Shown here: one piece after another, positions 7,745 through 17,800 of the stretch | How the letters are laid out: the number at the start of each line of letters is the position of its first letter | Position numbering within the stretch: position 1 is the first letter of the stretch | DNA from: an uncultured Erythrobacter sp. | GTDB taxonomy: Bacteria > Pseudomonadota > Alphaproteobacteria > Sphingomonadales > Sphingomonadaceae | NCBI GenBank assembly: GCA_913061345.1 | Contig: CAJXTZ010000042.1 | Coordinates: 1-21,579, forward strand | DNA: 21,579 nucleotides | Direction of reading: 5' to 3' | Made by a program: the position numbers and the translations under genes | The notes under the pieces: model-generated | What the model saw: only the letters and a program-made list of their open reading frames with translations | The model's database searches: none | Told to the model about the DNA's origin: nothing

Positions 7745-9409
7745 CTATTGTGCTTCAAGTTCGACATCATAGACGCGCTGGCCCGCAATCCAGGTTTCCA
7801 GCACTTCTATCTCGCGCATTTCTGCCGCATTCGACATCAGTGGGTCGGCGCTGAGCATTACGAAATCGGCACGTTCGCCTTCTGCCAGCGCGCCGAACCG
7901 GCCTTCTGCAAATCCGGCATAGGCAGCGCCAGCGGTATAGGCCGCCAGCGCCTGTTCGCGGTTGATCGTCTCGCTTGCACGCCAGCCGCCGAAGGGTTCG
8001 CCATCGGCGTTGGTACGGCTGATCGCGACGGCCAGACCCGCCAGTGCATCGACGGGTTCCACCGGAGCATCGGTGCCGAAGGCAAGCGTGCCGCCCGCCT
8101 CGAGGATGGAACGCCATGCATAGGCTCCGCCCAGCCGCTCCTCACCCAGCCGCGCTTCGGCCATCATCATGTCGCTAGTCTGATGTACGGGCTGCATGGA
8201 AGCGATGATGTCGTTTTCGCCAAATCGCGAAAGGTCCGTCGGATCCACGATCTGCGCATGTTCGATCCGCCAGCGCCTGTCGCCCGCATAGTCGCGCGAG
8301 AGTTCTTCTATCGCGTTCAGTGCTTCGGCATTGGCGGCATCGCCGATGGCGTGCACGGCGACCTGGAAATTGTCGAGCGCGGCGCGGCTCATCAGGTTGC
8401 GCAGTTGCGTGCCGCTGAGCAGCGGCAGGCCGCGATTGCCGTGGTCGTCCGAATAATCCTCGTTCAGCAATGCCCCGCGCGAACCAAGCGCGCCATCGAG
8501 ATAGAGCTTAACGCCGTTCAGGCGCAGACGATCGTCATACAGCCATCGGGTAGGGGCCGGGCCACCGATCAGCAGCATGGAATCGACGCTATCGGCATAG
8601 GACATGATCCGCAACTGCAGCCGCCCGGCATCGCCGGCGCGGCGGAAGGTCATCCAGTCCTCGACGCTCGTACCCATATCGGCGACGGCTGTGATGCCGT
8701 GGCGCAGCAGCAGGCGCTGTGCGTTGTGCAGCGCAAGATCTCGATCTTCGGGCAGGGGCGGGGGAACGGCATCGTTTACCATTGCCATGGCCGCGTCCAC
8801 CAGCACGCCCGAGGGCGCACGCGAATTCGCGATGCGTTCTATGCGGCCGCCGGTAGGGTTTGCGGTGGCCTCGGTGACATTGCCAGCGGCCAGTGCCAGC
8901 GAATTGCCCCAACCGGCGTGCCCATCCACGCGTTCAAGCCACACGGGCCGGTTCGGCACGATGGCATCGAGTTCGGCGGCAGTAGGGAAGCGGCCAAGGC
9001 CCCAGCGTTCCTGGTTCCAGCCGCGACCGATGATCCACGGGCGGTCGGGATAGGCTGCGGCATAGGCGGCGATGCGAGAGAGAGCTTCGTCCAGCGAATT
9101 TGTTTCGGAAAGGTCCAGCACCAGCGTGCCAAGACCGATACCCATCAGGTGCAGGTGACCGTCGACGAAGCCGGGCACCACAACGCGACCATCGCCATCA
9201 ACGCGATAATCGATATCCCGTGTAGGGCGGTCGCCGAAGTCGAGAAGTTCGGAAATCCGCCCATCCTCGTCGATCACCATGCCGCCGAAACGGTCGATTG
9301 TGCCATCGCGGGTGACAGAAATGCCATCGATATTGTCGATAAGCGTATCGGCAAGGGCGGGTGCAGGAGCGCAGAGCAAGGCTGCGACAAGTGCGAGACG
9401 GGCAATCAT
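7745..9409 (-). CDS. Exported amidohydrolase, YtcJ-like
   Basis: A 554-residue metal-dependent hydrolase of the amidohydrolase superfamily (YtcJ-like group). A Sec signal peptide is visible: MIARLALVAALL followed by APALA-DT with cleavage near residue 20, so the enzyme is probably periplasmic. The first metal-binding motif is GFVDGHLHL with His85 and His87. Later family motifs include VAVHAIGDAANAEAL, RIEHAQIV and FGTDAPVEPVDAL. The substrate cannot be told from sequence. The start ATG overlaps the stop of the upstream dehydrogenase gene by four bases (ATGA), which fixes this start and indicates a two-gene operon. It could equally be an imidazolonepropionase-like or N-acyl amino acid hydrolase. 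Confidence 0.88.
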   Translation of the reverse strand: MIARLALVAALLCAPAPALADTLIDNIDGISVTRDGTIDRFGGMVIDEDGRISELLDFGDRPTRDIDYRVDGDGRVVVPGFVDGHLHLMGIGLGTLVLDLSETNSLDEALSRIAAYAAAYPDRPWIIGRGWNQERWGLGRFPTAAELDAIVPNRPVWLERVDGHAGWGNSLALAAGNVTEATANPTGGRIERIANSRAPSGVLVDAAMAMVNDAVPPPLPEDRDLALHNAQRLLLRHGITAVADMGTSVEDWMTFRRAGDAGRLQLRIMSYADSVDSMLLIGGPAPTRWLYDDRLRLNGVKLYLDGALGSRGALLNEDYSDDHGNRGLPLLSGTQLRNLMSRAALDNFQVAVHAIGDAANAEALNAIEELSRDYAGDRRWRIEHAQIVDPTDLSRFGENDIIASMQPVHQTSDMMMAEARLGEERLGGAYAWRSILEAGGTLAFGTDAPVEPVDALAGLAVAISRTNADGEPFGGWRASETINREQALAAYTAGAAYAGFAEGRFGALAEGERADFVMLSADPLMSNAAEMREIEVLETWIAGQRVYDVELEAQ

Positions 9410-10296
9410 TCGGATACCTCCGGCAAGTGGCGGATAAGGGCACTGGTATCCTGCCGGGCACCGCCCTGCGATTGCACCTGTGCGTAGAATTGATCGACAA
9501 GAGCAGTAACGGGAAGCGATATGCCCGACGCTCTGGCCTCGCCAAGCGCGATAGCCAGGTCCTTGCGCATCCAGTCGATCGCGAAACCGAAGTCGAATTC
9601 GCCCGCGACCATCGTCTGCCAGCGATTCTCCATCTGCCAGCTTTGCGCCGCGCCGCCCGAAATAGCTTCCACCACTCTGTTGGGATCGACGCCGGTAGCC
9701 TGCGCCATCCGCACGCCTTCCGAAAGGCCTGCCAGCACGCCCGCGATACAGACCTGATTGATCGCCTTGCATGTCTGCCCCGCACCGGCGTCGCCGATAT
9801 GTACGATCCGCGCAGCATAGGCTTCCATTACGGGAGTTGCGGCCGCCATGGCCTCGTCAGTGCCGCCGCACATGATGGCAAGCTTGCCGTTTTCGGCCCC
9901 TGCCTGTCCGCCTGAAACGGGCGCATCGACGCACAGAAGCCCATACTCTCTTGCCATTTCGGCAAGCTCCTTCGCCAGCGCGGGCGATACGGTAGTATGG
10001 TCGACCAGCGTTGCGCCGCGTTTCATCGCGGCCATTGCGCCGTTTTCTCCCAGCAGCACGCTGCGCACATCGTCGTCGTTGCCGAGGCATGCCAGCACCA
10101 CGTCGCAATCTGCCACCGCTTCGGTAGGGGTGGAGGCGATGGAGCCATCCAGCCCATCGCCAGAAATCCGCTTTTCCCAATCGGAGGCCTTGGCTGAAGT
10201 GCGGTTGTAGCCGATGACGGAATGGCCGGCATTGGCGAGGTGAAAGGCCATCGGCGCGCCCATCACGCCCAGGCCCAGAAATGCAACTTTGCTCAT
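9406..10296 (-). CDS. 3-hydroxyisobutyrate dehydrogenase family oxidoreductase
   Basis: A 296-residue NAD(P)-dependent beta-hydroxyacid dehydrogenase. The N-terminal Rossmann motif GLGVMGAPMA starts near residue 8. The substrate-binding signature DAPVSGGQAGAENGKL begins near residue 124. The catalytic region GAGQTCKAINQ places the essential Lys at 177 with Asn180-Gln181, an arrangement also found in tartronate semialdehyde reductases. The family includes 3-hydroxyisobutyrate dehydrogenase (valine breakdown) and 2-hydroxy-3-oxopropionate reductase, and I cannot separate these here. The start is set by the Rossmann motif, which begins at once; no good ribosome binding site is visible. It is the first gene of a pair with the exported amidohydrolase. 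Confidence 0.9.
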   Translation of the reverse strand: MSKVAFLGLGVMGAPMAFHLANAGHSVIGYNRTSAKASDWEKRISGDGLDGSIASTPTEAVADCDVVLACLGNDDDVRSVLLGENGAMAAMKRGATLVDHTTVSPALAKELAEMAREYGLLCVDAPVSGGQAGAENGKLAIMCGGTDEAMAAATPVMEAYAARIVHIGDAGAGQTCKAINQVCIAGVLAGLSEGVRMAQATGVDPNRVVEAISGGAAQSWQMENRWQTMVAGEFDFGFAIDWMRKDLAIALGEARASGISLPVTALVDQFYAQVQSQGGARQDTSALIRHLPEVSE

Positions 10297-10336
10297 GGCC
10301 GATGGCGATGCCGAAAATGCTGCGCCAAGGCAATCT

Positions 10337-10365
10337 TTGTTGCGCAAAAGTCGGCGGCCTATTTG
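10337..10365 (+). promoter_or_regulatory. Possible sigma-70-type promoter for threonine ammonia-lyase
   Basis: TTGTTG (10337-10342) and TATTTG (10360-10365) are separated by 17 bases and lie 33 bases before the ATG, in the gap between divergent genes. Both hexamers are poor matches to consensus, as is common in sphingomonads. The position is good and the sequence support is weak. Confidence 0.25.
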
Positions 10366-10398
10366 CACACGCGCGCCAGTCCGCTAGCGCGGGCAACC

Positions 10399-11625
10399 AT
10401 GACGGGAACAGATAACAGCCTCACCCTCGACGATGTGCATGCCGCGGCGGAGCGGATCGCGGGTTCGGTGGTGCGCACCTCCACCATGTATTCGCAAACG
10501 CTCAGCAAGATTGTTGGTGCGGATATCTGGCTGAAGTTCGAGAACCACCAGTTCACTGCCGCCTACAAGGAGCGCGGTGCGCTCAACGCGCTCTTGCTGC
10601 TGACCGACGAACAACGCCAGCGCGGCGTGATCGCGGCGTCTGCCGGCAACCATTCGCAGGGGCTTTCCTATCACGGTACGCGGCTGAACGTGCCGGTCAC
10701 CATCGTGATGCCGCGCACCACGCCAACCGTGAAAGTGATGCAGACCGAGAGCGTAGGCGGCAATGTAGTACTGGAAGGCGAAACGTTCGACGATGCCTAC
10801 GCTCATGCACGCAAGCTGGAGACCGAGATGGGTCTTACCTTCGTCCATCCTTTCGACGATCCGCATGTTGCAGCAGGACAGGGCACCGTGGCACTTGAAA
10901 TGTTTGCCGACGCGCCGGAGATCGAGACCATCGTCGTGCCAATCGGCGGTGGCGGGCTTATCAGTGGCATGGGCACCGTGGCCAAGGCGCAGGACAAACC
11001 GATCGAGGTTATTGGCGCAGAGGCGCGGCTTTTTCCCAGCAGCTACAACGCATGGTCAGGCGCAGACCTGCCATCGGGCGGCGATACGCTGGCAGAGGGC
11101 ATCGCCGTCAAGGAACCGGGCAAGTTCACCAGCAAGGTTATCCGCAAGGTGGTCGACGATATCCTGCTGGTCGAGGAGCGTCATCTCGAAGAAGCAGTCT
11201 CCCTCTTGTTGCAGATCGAGAAGAGCGTGGTGGAAGGTGCGGGCGCAGCCGGACTTGCTGCCGTGCTGGCACACCGCGAACGTTTTGCCGGCAAGAAAAT
11301 CGGTCTCGTGCTGTGCGGCGGCAACATCGACACCCGCCTGCTGGCCAATGTGCTGCTGCGCGACCTGGCGCGTTCAGGCCGTCTTGCGCGTCTGCAAATC
11401 ACCTTGCAGGACAGGCCCGGCGCCTTGTTCAAGGTGATGCGTGAATTCGAGGCGCACAATGTGAACATTCTCGAAATTTACCATCAACGCATTTTTACCA
11501 ATCTTCCGGCGAAGGGGCTGGTTACGGACATCGAATGCGAAGCGCGAGACAAGGAACAGCTGGATGCGCTGGTAAAGTCCTTGTCGGACAAAGGTTATTC
11601 GGTCAGCCAAGTGGACTTCAACTGA
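10399..11625 (+). CDS. ilvA: Threonine ammonia-lyase (threonine dehydratase) with ACT domain
   Basis: A PLP enzyme that deaminates threonine to 2-oxobutanoate, the first step from threonine towards isoleucine. The 408-residue protein has the PLP lysine at residue 57 in FTAAYKERGAL, the SAGNHSQG motif, and the Gly-rich phosphate loop GGGG at 183-186. A single C-terminal ACT domain at about 330-408 (LQITLQDRPGALFKVM onward) suggests allosteric control by an amino acid. This single-ACT form is the one common in alphaproteobacteria, intermediate between catabolic TdcB and the long IlvA. The ATG at 10399 is chosen because homologous sequence starts there. It is divergent from the dehydrogenase gene. 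Confidence 0.93.
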   Translation: MTGTDNSLTLDDVHAAAERIAGSVVRTSTMYSQTLSKIVGADIWLKFENHQFTAAYKERGALNALLLLTDEQRQRGVIAASAGNHSQGLSYHGTRLNVPVTIVMPRTTPTVKVMQTESVGGNVVLEGETFDDAYAHARKLETEMGLTFVHPFDDPHVAAGQGTVALEMFADAPEIETIVVPIGGGGLISGMGTVAKAQDKPIEVIGAEARLFPSSYNAWSGADLPSGGDTLAEGIAVKEPGKFTSKVIRKVVDDILLVEERHLEEAVSLLLQIEKSVVEGAGAAGLAAVLAHRERFAGKKIGLVLCGGNIDTRLLANVLLRDLARSGRLARLQITLQDRPGALFKVMREFEAHNVNILEIYHQRIFTNLPAKGLVTDIECEARDKEQLDALVKSLSDKGYSVSQVDFN

Positions 11626-11639
11626 CGCGGGACACTGCC

Positions 11640-11754
11640 CCATAACGGGCCGTTAACCGAGCCGGGTGAGCTATTTGTGGAAATTAATCCTGCGAATGGC
11701 GATTTAAATGGTTAACATGGTTCAACTCGCGATTCCCTGCGGCCATAACGGCCC
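11640..11754. repeat. Repeated CCATAACGG motif, one copy inside a short palindrome
   Basis: CCATAACGGGCC at 11640-11651 and CCATAACGGCCC at 11743-11754 differ at one base and are 103 bases apart in the same intergenic region. The first copy runs into a perfect inverted repeat, TAACGG G CCGTTA at 11643-11655. They may be protein-binding sites in the bpt-tamA leader. Chance is possible for motifs of this length. Confidence 0.35.
11704..11735. promoter_or_regulatory. CtrA-like half-site with adjacent GANTC site
   Basis: ATGGTTAA at 11708-11715 is the exact complement of TTAACCAT, the half-site of the cell-cycle regulator CtrA. A second TTAA lies at 11704-11707, although the spacing of four is shorter than the seven of a full CtrA site. 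GATTC at 11731-11735 is a GANTC site, the target of the methyltransferase CcrM. Both lie 80-110 bases upstream of bpt. Cell-cycle control of this operon is an inference. Confidence 0.35.
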
Positions 11755-11816
11755 GGAACCCGCGCAATTAGAACCGCGTCGTATCTTGAACGCCAGAAAG
11801 AGGATTGCCCAACCCC

Positions 11817-12668
11817 GTGACGGCACCCGTTCGCTTCCCCCGCTTCTTCGTGACCAGCCCCGCGCCGTGTCCGTACCTGTCGGGCCGGACGGAGCGAAAG
11901 GTGTTTACGGAGCTGAAAGGCCCCCATGCCGAACAGTTGAACGATGCATTGGGCCGCATCGGTTTTCGCCGTAGCCAGACGGTTGCCTATCGCCCGAGTT
12001 GCGAGGGGTGCAAAGCCTGCGTCTCTGTGCGGGTCGCCGCGGAAGAGTTCAGGCCATCAAGTTCCCAAAAGCGCGCGATGAAGCACAATGGCGACCTTGT
12101 GGTCACAGAATGTCGCCCGTGGGCGACGGAAGAACAATTCGCTCTTTTGCAACGCTATCTGGAGAAACGCCATCCGGGTGGAGGCATGGCTGCGATGGAC
12201 GAGGTCGACTATGCCGACATGGTCGAACACACCAGCGTTTCCAGCTTTGTCATTGAATACAGGGAACCTTCGGTTGACGGTGTTGCTGGACGATTGGTTG
12301 CAGCTTGCCTAACAGACAGGCAGGCAGACGGGTTGTCGATGATCTACAGCTTCTACGACCCTGACTTGGAGCATCGCAGCGGGCTTGGAAACTTCGTTAT
12401 CCTCGAACACATCCGGCGGGCTGCGGAAGCAGGTCTGCCTTATGTCTATCTCGGCTACTGGGTCGAGGGTTCAGAGCGGATGCAATACAAGGTCCGTTTC
12501 CGCCCCCTCGAGGCTCTTGGACCCGATGGCTGGCGGCGAATGTCCGAAAACGAGCAGCGCAGCCTTATCGATGGCGTGGCCAAGGGTGACTGCGCTCGGG
12601 CTCCTGCCGCTGATGGCGGATCGAAGGATAATACGCCCGGCCTGCAAAAGGAATACAAGCTCACCTGA
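11817..12668 (+). CDS. bpt: Aspartate/glutamate leucyltransferase (Bpt)
   Basis: Bpt transfers leucine from Leu-tRNA to proteins with N-terminal Asp or Glu, marking them for ClpS/ClpAP degradation by the N-degron pathway. The 283-residue protein has the N-terminal ATE domain ([15 protein letters not shown], then [12 protein letters not shown]) and the C-terminal domain with [19 protein letters not shown] and [17 protein letters not shown], all family signatures. Cysteines at 18, 62, 65 and 68 are the conserved set of the ATE fold. The GTG at 11817 gives the usual MTAP-RFPRFF beginning; a TTG at 11805 is possible, but the purine-rich AGAGGA lies only one base before it. tamA starts ten bases after the stop. 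Confidence 0.92.
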   Translation: MTAPVRFPRFFVTSPAPCPYLSGRTERKVFTELKGPHAEQLNDALGRIGFRRSQTVAYRPSCEGCKACVSVRVAAEEFRPSSSQKRAMKHNGDLVVTECRPWATEEQFALLQRYLEKRHPGGGMAAMDEVDYADMVEHTSVSSFVIEYREPSVDGVAGRLVAACLTDRQADGLSMIYSFYDPDLEHRSGLGNFVILEHIRRAAEAGLPYVYLGYWVEGSERMQYKVRFRPLEALGPDGWRRMSENEQRSLIDGVAKGDCARAPAADGGSKDNTPGLQKEYKLT

Positions 12669-12678
12669 GCGTCATTCC

Positions 12679-14823
12679 ATGCTTGTCCGCACGTCCACCG
12701 CCCTGGCTGCGGCGTTTGCCTTGCTCGCAAATCCACTGTTCCAGGCTGCTCATGCGCAGGAGCGGCAGGATACGCCGCGGCTGGAAGATCTGATACCCGA
12801 TTCTGCCGTGGAAAACCCCGAGGACTGGGCCTCGCAGGGCGTGCCCGCTGACGATCAGGTCGATGCGCAGGCGCAAGAGCCGCTCGATGCGACGGCGCCG
12901 TTGGCCGAAATGCTGATGGTTACGATCCCATGGCCGGAAGAGATCGAGTTGCCGCAACTCGCCCCGCTGGAGCAAGCCGAAGAGCCGATCGAGTTTGTCC
13001 AGTTCGAAGATGAGATACCGCGCGTCATTACTGGCAGTGAAGAACGAATTTCCGACGAATTGGTGCTGGTGTTCCCCAACGAACGTTCGCTATTCCCCCA
13101 GCGCGAAGAATTTCTCGAACGTTTCGCCTCCTTGTCCACCATCGAGCAACTGGAAGACGACGAGAATATCGCACGTCTCGCCGCGCAGGCCCGCGAGGAC
13201 GAGGCGCTGTTGCAGCAGCTGCTGGATGTTTACGGCTATTTCGATGCCCAGGTCATCCGTACGGTGGGCGAGATCGATCCTACGACCAATGTCGATCTGG
13301 ACAGGCCCGCCGTGCGCTTCGACATCGTGCCGGGCGAACGCTATTCCGTCGGCACCATCGACCTTGGCAATCTTCGGACGACGGGCGACCAGTATCAGCC
13401 GCTGCGCCGCACCTATGATATCGAAGTCGGCGATTTCATCTCGCTGGACGAAATCGAGACAGAGCAATTCGACCTCGACACGGCCCTTGGCGAAAGCGGA
13501 TTCCCCTTCGCCACGATCGATGCGCCGTCATTGCTGGTGGACCATGCCCGAGCGGAGGGCGATATCACCATGCCGGTGGAGCCGAACGGACGCTATCGCT
13601 TTGGCAGCGTATTCAGTTCCGATCCCGAGTTTCTTTCCAGCCAGCACCTTTCGCGCATCGCGCGCTGGGACGAAGGAGATATCTATCGCCGCAGTGACGA
13701 GATGGACCTGCGCCGCGCCATGCTGGCAACCGGACTGCTCGGTTCTGTCAAGCTGACACCCGTGGTGGTGGAGGAGCCGGGCAACGGTGAGCCCGGCGTG
13801 GTCGATATCGAGGCTGAATTGTCCAAGGCGCCGCTGCGTACGATCGCAGGCAGTGTCGGCTTCGGCACCGAGGAAGGCATTCGCCTGGAAGGAAGCTGGG
13901 AACATCGCAACCTCTTCCCACCTGAAGGAATGTTGCGAGTTCGCGGTATCGCCGGCACACAGGAACAGCTGGCAGGCATAACTTTCCGCAAGAACAACTT
14001 CTATGGTCGCGACCGAATTTTGAAGGTGGATGCCTTTGCCTCCACCATCGATTACGATGCCTATGACGCACGCACCGCGTCGCTGATCGGCACCTACGAA
14101 CGGGTGAGCACGCTGTTGTTCCAGAAAGCATTCAGCTGGTCCGTCGGCCTGGAGCTGGTTGCCACGCAGGAAAGCGAGCGGACCGCCGATGGCAGGGAAC
14201 TGGATCGCGAGACGTATTTCATCGCCGCGCTGCCACTCTACGCGCAGCTAGACAGTTCGGACGATCTGCTCGACCCAACCGAGGGTTGGCGCCTTTCGGG
14301 TCGCCTCTCGCCGGAAATTTCCGAAAACGAGGGGGTGCAAAGCTTCTATCTGCGCAGCCAGGTGGATGCATCCTATTACCAGTCCGTAGGCGAGGACACC
14401 GTTCTGGCGGGCCGTGTGCGTGTCGCCACCATCCCCGGCGCCCCGCTGGAAGCAATCGCTCCCTCGCGCAGGCTTTACGCCGGCGGTGGCGGTTCAGTGC
14501 GCGGCTACGGCTATCGTGAAATCGGAGCGCTCACCAATTCGGGTGATCCGCTTGGCGGGCGCAGCCTTGTCGAAGTTTCGGCAGAGGCGCGCATCGGCAC
14601 CGGCTATATGGACGGCGCGATCAGCATCGTACCTTTTGTAGATGCAGGCTCGGTCGGTCTCGATCCAACTCCTGATTTCGACACGGTCAAGTTCGGTGCA
14701 GGGGTGGGCGTACGTTACGATACCGGTTTCGGACCGTTGCGGCTCGATGTTGCTTTCCCGCTCAATCCGGGTCCGAACGATAGCTGGGTCGCCGTTTATG
14801 TGGCGCTTGGTCAGGCATTCTGA
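12679..14823 (+). CDS. tamA: Outer membrane protein TamA (Omp85 family)
   Basis: TamA is an Omp85-family barrel that works with TamB in the translocation and assembly module of the envelope. The 714-residue protein has a signal peptide (MLVRTSTALAAAFALL to AHA-QE, cleavage near 26). An unusual acidic, Pro-rich segment to about residue 115 follows, then POTRA-like repeats, and a C-terminal beta-barrel. The Omp85 loop-6 motif VRGY is at 607-610, and the chain ends in Phe, as outer membrane barrels do. The ATG at 12679 is ten bases after bpt. The stop TGA overlaps the tamB start (TGATG). TamB directly downstream supports TamA over BamA. Confidence 0.92.
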   Translation: MLVRTSTALAAAFALLANPLFQAAHAQERQDTPRLEDLIPDSAVENPEDWASQGVPADDQVDAQAQEPLDATAPLAEMLMVTIPWPEEIELPQLAPLEQAEEPIEFVQFEDEIPRVITGSEERISDELVLVFPNERSLFPQREEFLERFASLSTIEQLEDDENIARLAAQAREDEALLQQLLDVYGYFDAQVIRTVGEIDPTTNVDLDRPAVRFDIVPGERYSVGTIDLGNLRTTGDQYQPLRRTYDIEVGDFISLDEIETEQFDLDTALGESGFPFATIDAPSLLVDHARAEGDITMPVEPNGRYRFGSVFSSDPEFLSSQHLSRIARWDEGDIYRRSDEMDLRRAMLATGLLGSVKLTPVVVEEPGNGEPGVVDIEAELSKAPLRTIAGSVGFGTEEGIRLEGSWEHRNLFPPEGMLRVRGIAGTQEQLAGITFRKNNFYGRDRILKVDAFASTIDYDAYDARTASLIGTYERVSTLLFQKAFSWSVGLELVATQESERTADGRELDRETYFIAALPLYAQLDSSDDLLDPTEGWRLSGRLSPEISENEGVQSFYLRSQVDASYYQSVGEDTVLAGRVRVATIPGAPLEAIAPSRRLYAGGGGSVRGYGYREIGALTNSGDPLGGRSLVEVSAEARIGTGYMDGAISIVPFVDAGSVGLDPTPDFDTVKFGAGVGVRYDTGFGPLRLDVAFPLNPGPNDSWVAVYVALGQAF

Positions 14824-17800
14824 TGGCTGACGATGCAGCCATGAATGAACGCGGCGCAACTGACGATGCGCGGTCGCGCGGCAAACGGCGAATTCCGATC
14901 CGTATCCTGAAGGGTATCGGATGGCTTCTGGCCGCGCTGCTGGCCATTATCGTGGTGGCAATCGCTTTCCTGCACACTCCGCCGGGACGTCAGTTCATCC
15001 TCGATCAGGTTAGCAAGTTCGCGCCTGCTTCGGGCCTTCGCGTCGAAGTGGGAGATATAGACGGTTCGGTCTTGTGGAGCAGCACGCTCTACGATGTGAA
15101 GCTTTACGATGCGAATGACACGCTGTTTCTCGAAGTTCCGACGATTGACCTGAACTGGCGCCCCTACCGCTGGTTTACCAGCGGACTCGACGTGCGCCAT
15201 CTCGTCCTCACCAACGGTACGCTCTACGCCGCGCCAGAACTGGAGCCCGGCGACCCGGACGCGCCGGTTTTACCGGATTTCGACATTCGCGTGGATCGCT
15301 TCATCATCGCCGACCTCACCGTGGCCCAAGGACTGCTGGGCGAGGAGCGCGTTATCGGTTTCGCTGCCGAAGCCGATATACGCGATGGCCTGGTTTATCT
15401 CGATGCAGACGGTGAATTCGGCGGGGGCGATGAATTCACCGCGCTTGTTCATGCTGAACCTGACGGTGACCGCTTCGATCTGGATTTCAGCTGGCAGGCA
15501 CCTGCGGGCGGGTTCCTGGCTACCATGGTAGGGGCAGAGGACGATCTCTCGATAAATCTCGAAGGGGACGGCAGCTGGACATCCTGGGAAGGAGACCTGC
15601 TGGCACAGCAAGGCGGCGTCGAACTGTTGGACTTCGATGTTTATAACGAGAGCGGCCAGTACCGTCTCGTGGGGCAGGCGCGACCGTCGGCCTATCTGGA
15701 AGGTTTGCCGCAGCGGGCACTGGGTGATCTGGTCACGCTAACTGCTTCGGGCACATTGGTTGATTCGGTGCTGGAAGGCAATTTCGTGCTGCGTGGTCGC
15801 GGCGTGAATGCCGATGGGGCAGGTGCAGTCGACCTGGCCGAGAACGCGTTCGACGAACTTGATATCGCCTTGCAACTGCTGGACCCGAAGCTGCTATCGA
15901 AAGATGTCGCGCTCAATGGCCTTGCACTGGAAGGCACGTTGGATGGGGCATTTCGCGATCTTACCATGCCGCATAGGCTTACCGTGGACGAGATCGATGC
16001 GGGCGGCATTATCGTAACCGACGTCCGCCAGGTGGGTACGGCCGCGTTCGACGGGACGCGGGTGACGGTTCCCGTCGACGCGCAGATCGCCCGCATTGTC
16101 AGTGGCAGCGACCTGTTCGATCCGCGGCTCATCGACGGCAGCCTTGATGGGACCGTCGTCTATGCAGGCGACGAAATCCTGTCTGACGATCTTGCAGTAC
16201 AGTTCCAGGGCTTGCGGGCGCAACTGGGTCTGAACAGCAACCTCGATACGAGTCTGACGCGGGTGAACGGGCCGGTTACTATCGCCGATCTCGAATTCGA
16301 CGATATCGGCTTCGTCGATGCGGCTGCGCAAATACGTTTCCGCATCGGGGGCGGTGAACCCTGGATGCTGCGTGCCGAATTACAGGGCCGCGTGGATGAA
16401 GTGACAAATTCCACGATCACCAGTCTCGCGGGCGAGAATATCCGTTTCGACGGTGGCCTCGTGCTTCGCTCACGCCAACCGCTCGTCTTCCAGAACATGG
16501 ATATCAGTGCCAGCAAGCTGACCGCCACGCTGGATGGCCAGGTGAACGACGAAGGCACCAGTATTGCGGGCTATGGCCGCCATGCGGATTACGGGCCTTT
16601 CACCGTCGAGGCCATGCTGGCCGATGATGGCCCGCGTGCAGAACTGGTCTTTGCCGATCCACTGCCCGCTGCTGGCCTTACCGACGTTCGCGTCAGCCTC
16701 ACGCCGATTGAAGATGGTTTCGCGATCGAGACAAGCGGTGGTTCCATGTTGGGTCCGTTCGACGGATTGCTGGGTCTTCAAATCGCCGAAAACGGCGACA
16801 CGGCAATCCGTATAGATCGACTCGACGTGGCCGAAACGCGGGTAAGCGGAACGTTGAATCTTGTCGAAGGCGGCGTCGCCGGACAGCTCGATGTCGGGCG
16901 CGGCGGTCTGGACGGTACGATAGACCTTGCCGTTCGCGACGGCGGGCAGGGTTTTGACATAGACCTTGTCGCAGATGGCGCGCACTTCGGTGGCGAGACA
17001 CCGATTTCCATTGCCAGCGGCACTATCGATGCGAGCGGCGTGATCGCCGAAAGCAATACCACCTTAACAGGCAACGCCCGTCTTCGCGGACTTTCCTACG
17101 GCAATCTCTTCATTGGACGTCTCGCAGCACAGGCAGAGATCCGGAATGGCAGCGGCAGTTTCGATGCCGCACTTACGGGCCAGCGCGGCAGCCAGTTCGA
17201 ACTGCTGGTCAACGGGCAGATTGCGCCGGAACGGATCGCGGTGGCAGTGGATGGGTCCTACGCCGGGCGCGCGATTTCCATGCCTCGCCGCGCGATCCTG
17301 ACTAGTACGTCAAACGGCGGCTGGGAACTGCAGCGTTCACAGATCAGCTACGGAAAAGGTTATGTGATCGCCAGCGGCCGGTTCGGCGGTGAGGAGGCGA
17401 TGCAGGGCCGTGTGGCGCTATCGGAGATGCCACTTAATCTCATTGGCGCACTGTCGGGCGACCTGGCCCTTGGCGGCGCGGTTTCCGGCGTCGTCGATAT
17501 CGAACAGGGTGCAAATGGCCTGCCTGTGGGCGAAGCACGTCTCATGGTGGACGATCTTACCCGCTCCAGCTTGCTGCTGACCTCACAGCCGCTCGATATT
17601 GCCCTTGTTGCGAACCTTTCGGAGAACCTGCTTCAAACCCGTGCCGTCATGTCGGACGGGACTGGCGCCGATGGCCGATTGCAGGCACGCATCGCTAACC
17701 TTCCGCAAACGGGCGCGCTGACCGCCAGGCTCTATAACGGCGACCTGTTCGGCCAATTCCGCTTCAACGGTTCTGCCGCCGCGCTGTGGAGGCTGGCCGC

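Noticed and set aside
7661..9487. A 608-codon plus-strand frame opposite the amidohydrolase gene
   Set aside because: The minus-strand frame encodes a clear signal peptide and metal-binding motifs; the plus-strand product is Cys/His/Arg-rich and unrecognisable.
11670..11685. A DnaA-box-like sequence (complement ATTTCCACA) as a sign of a replication origin
   Set aside because: Only seven of nine bases match, there is a single copy, and no dnaA, hemE or parAB gene is nearby.
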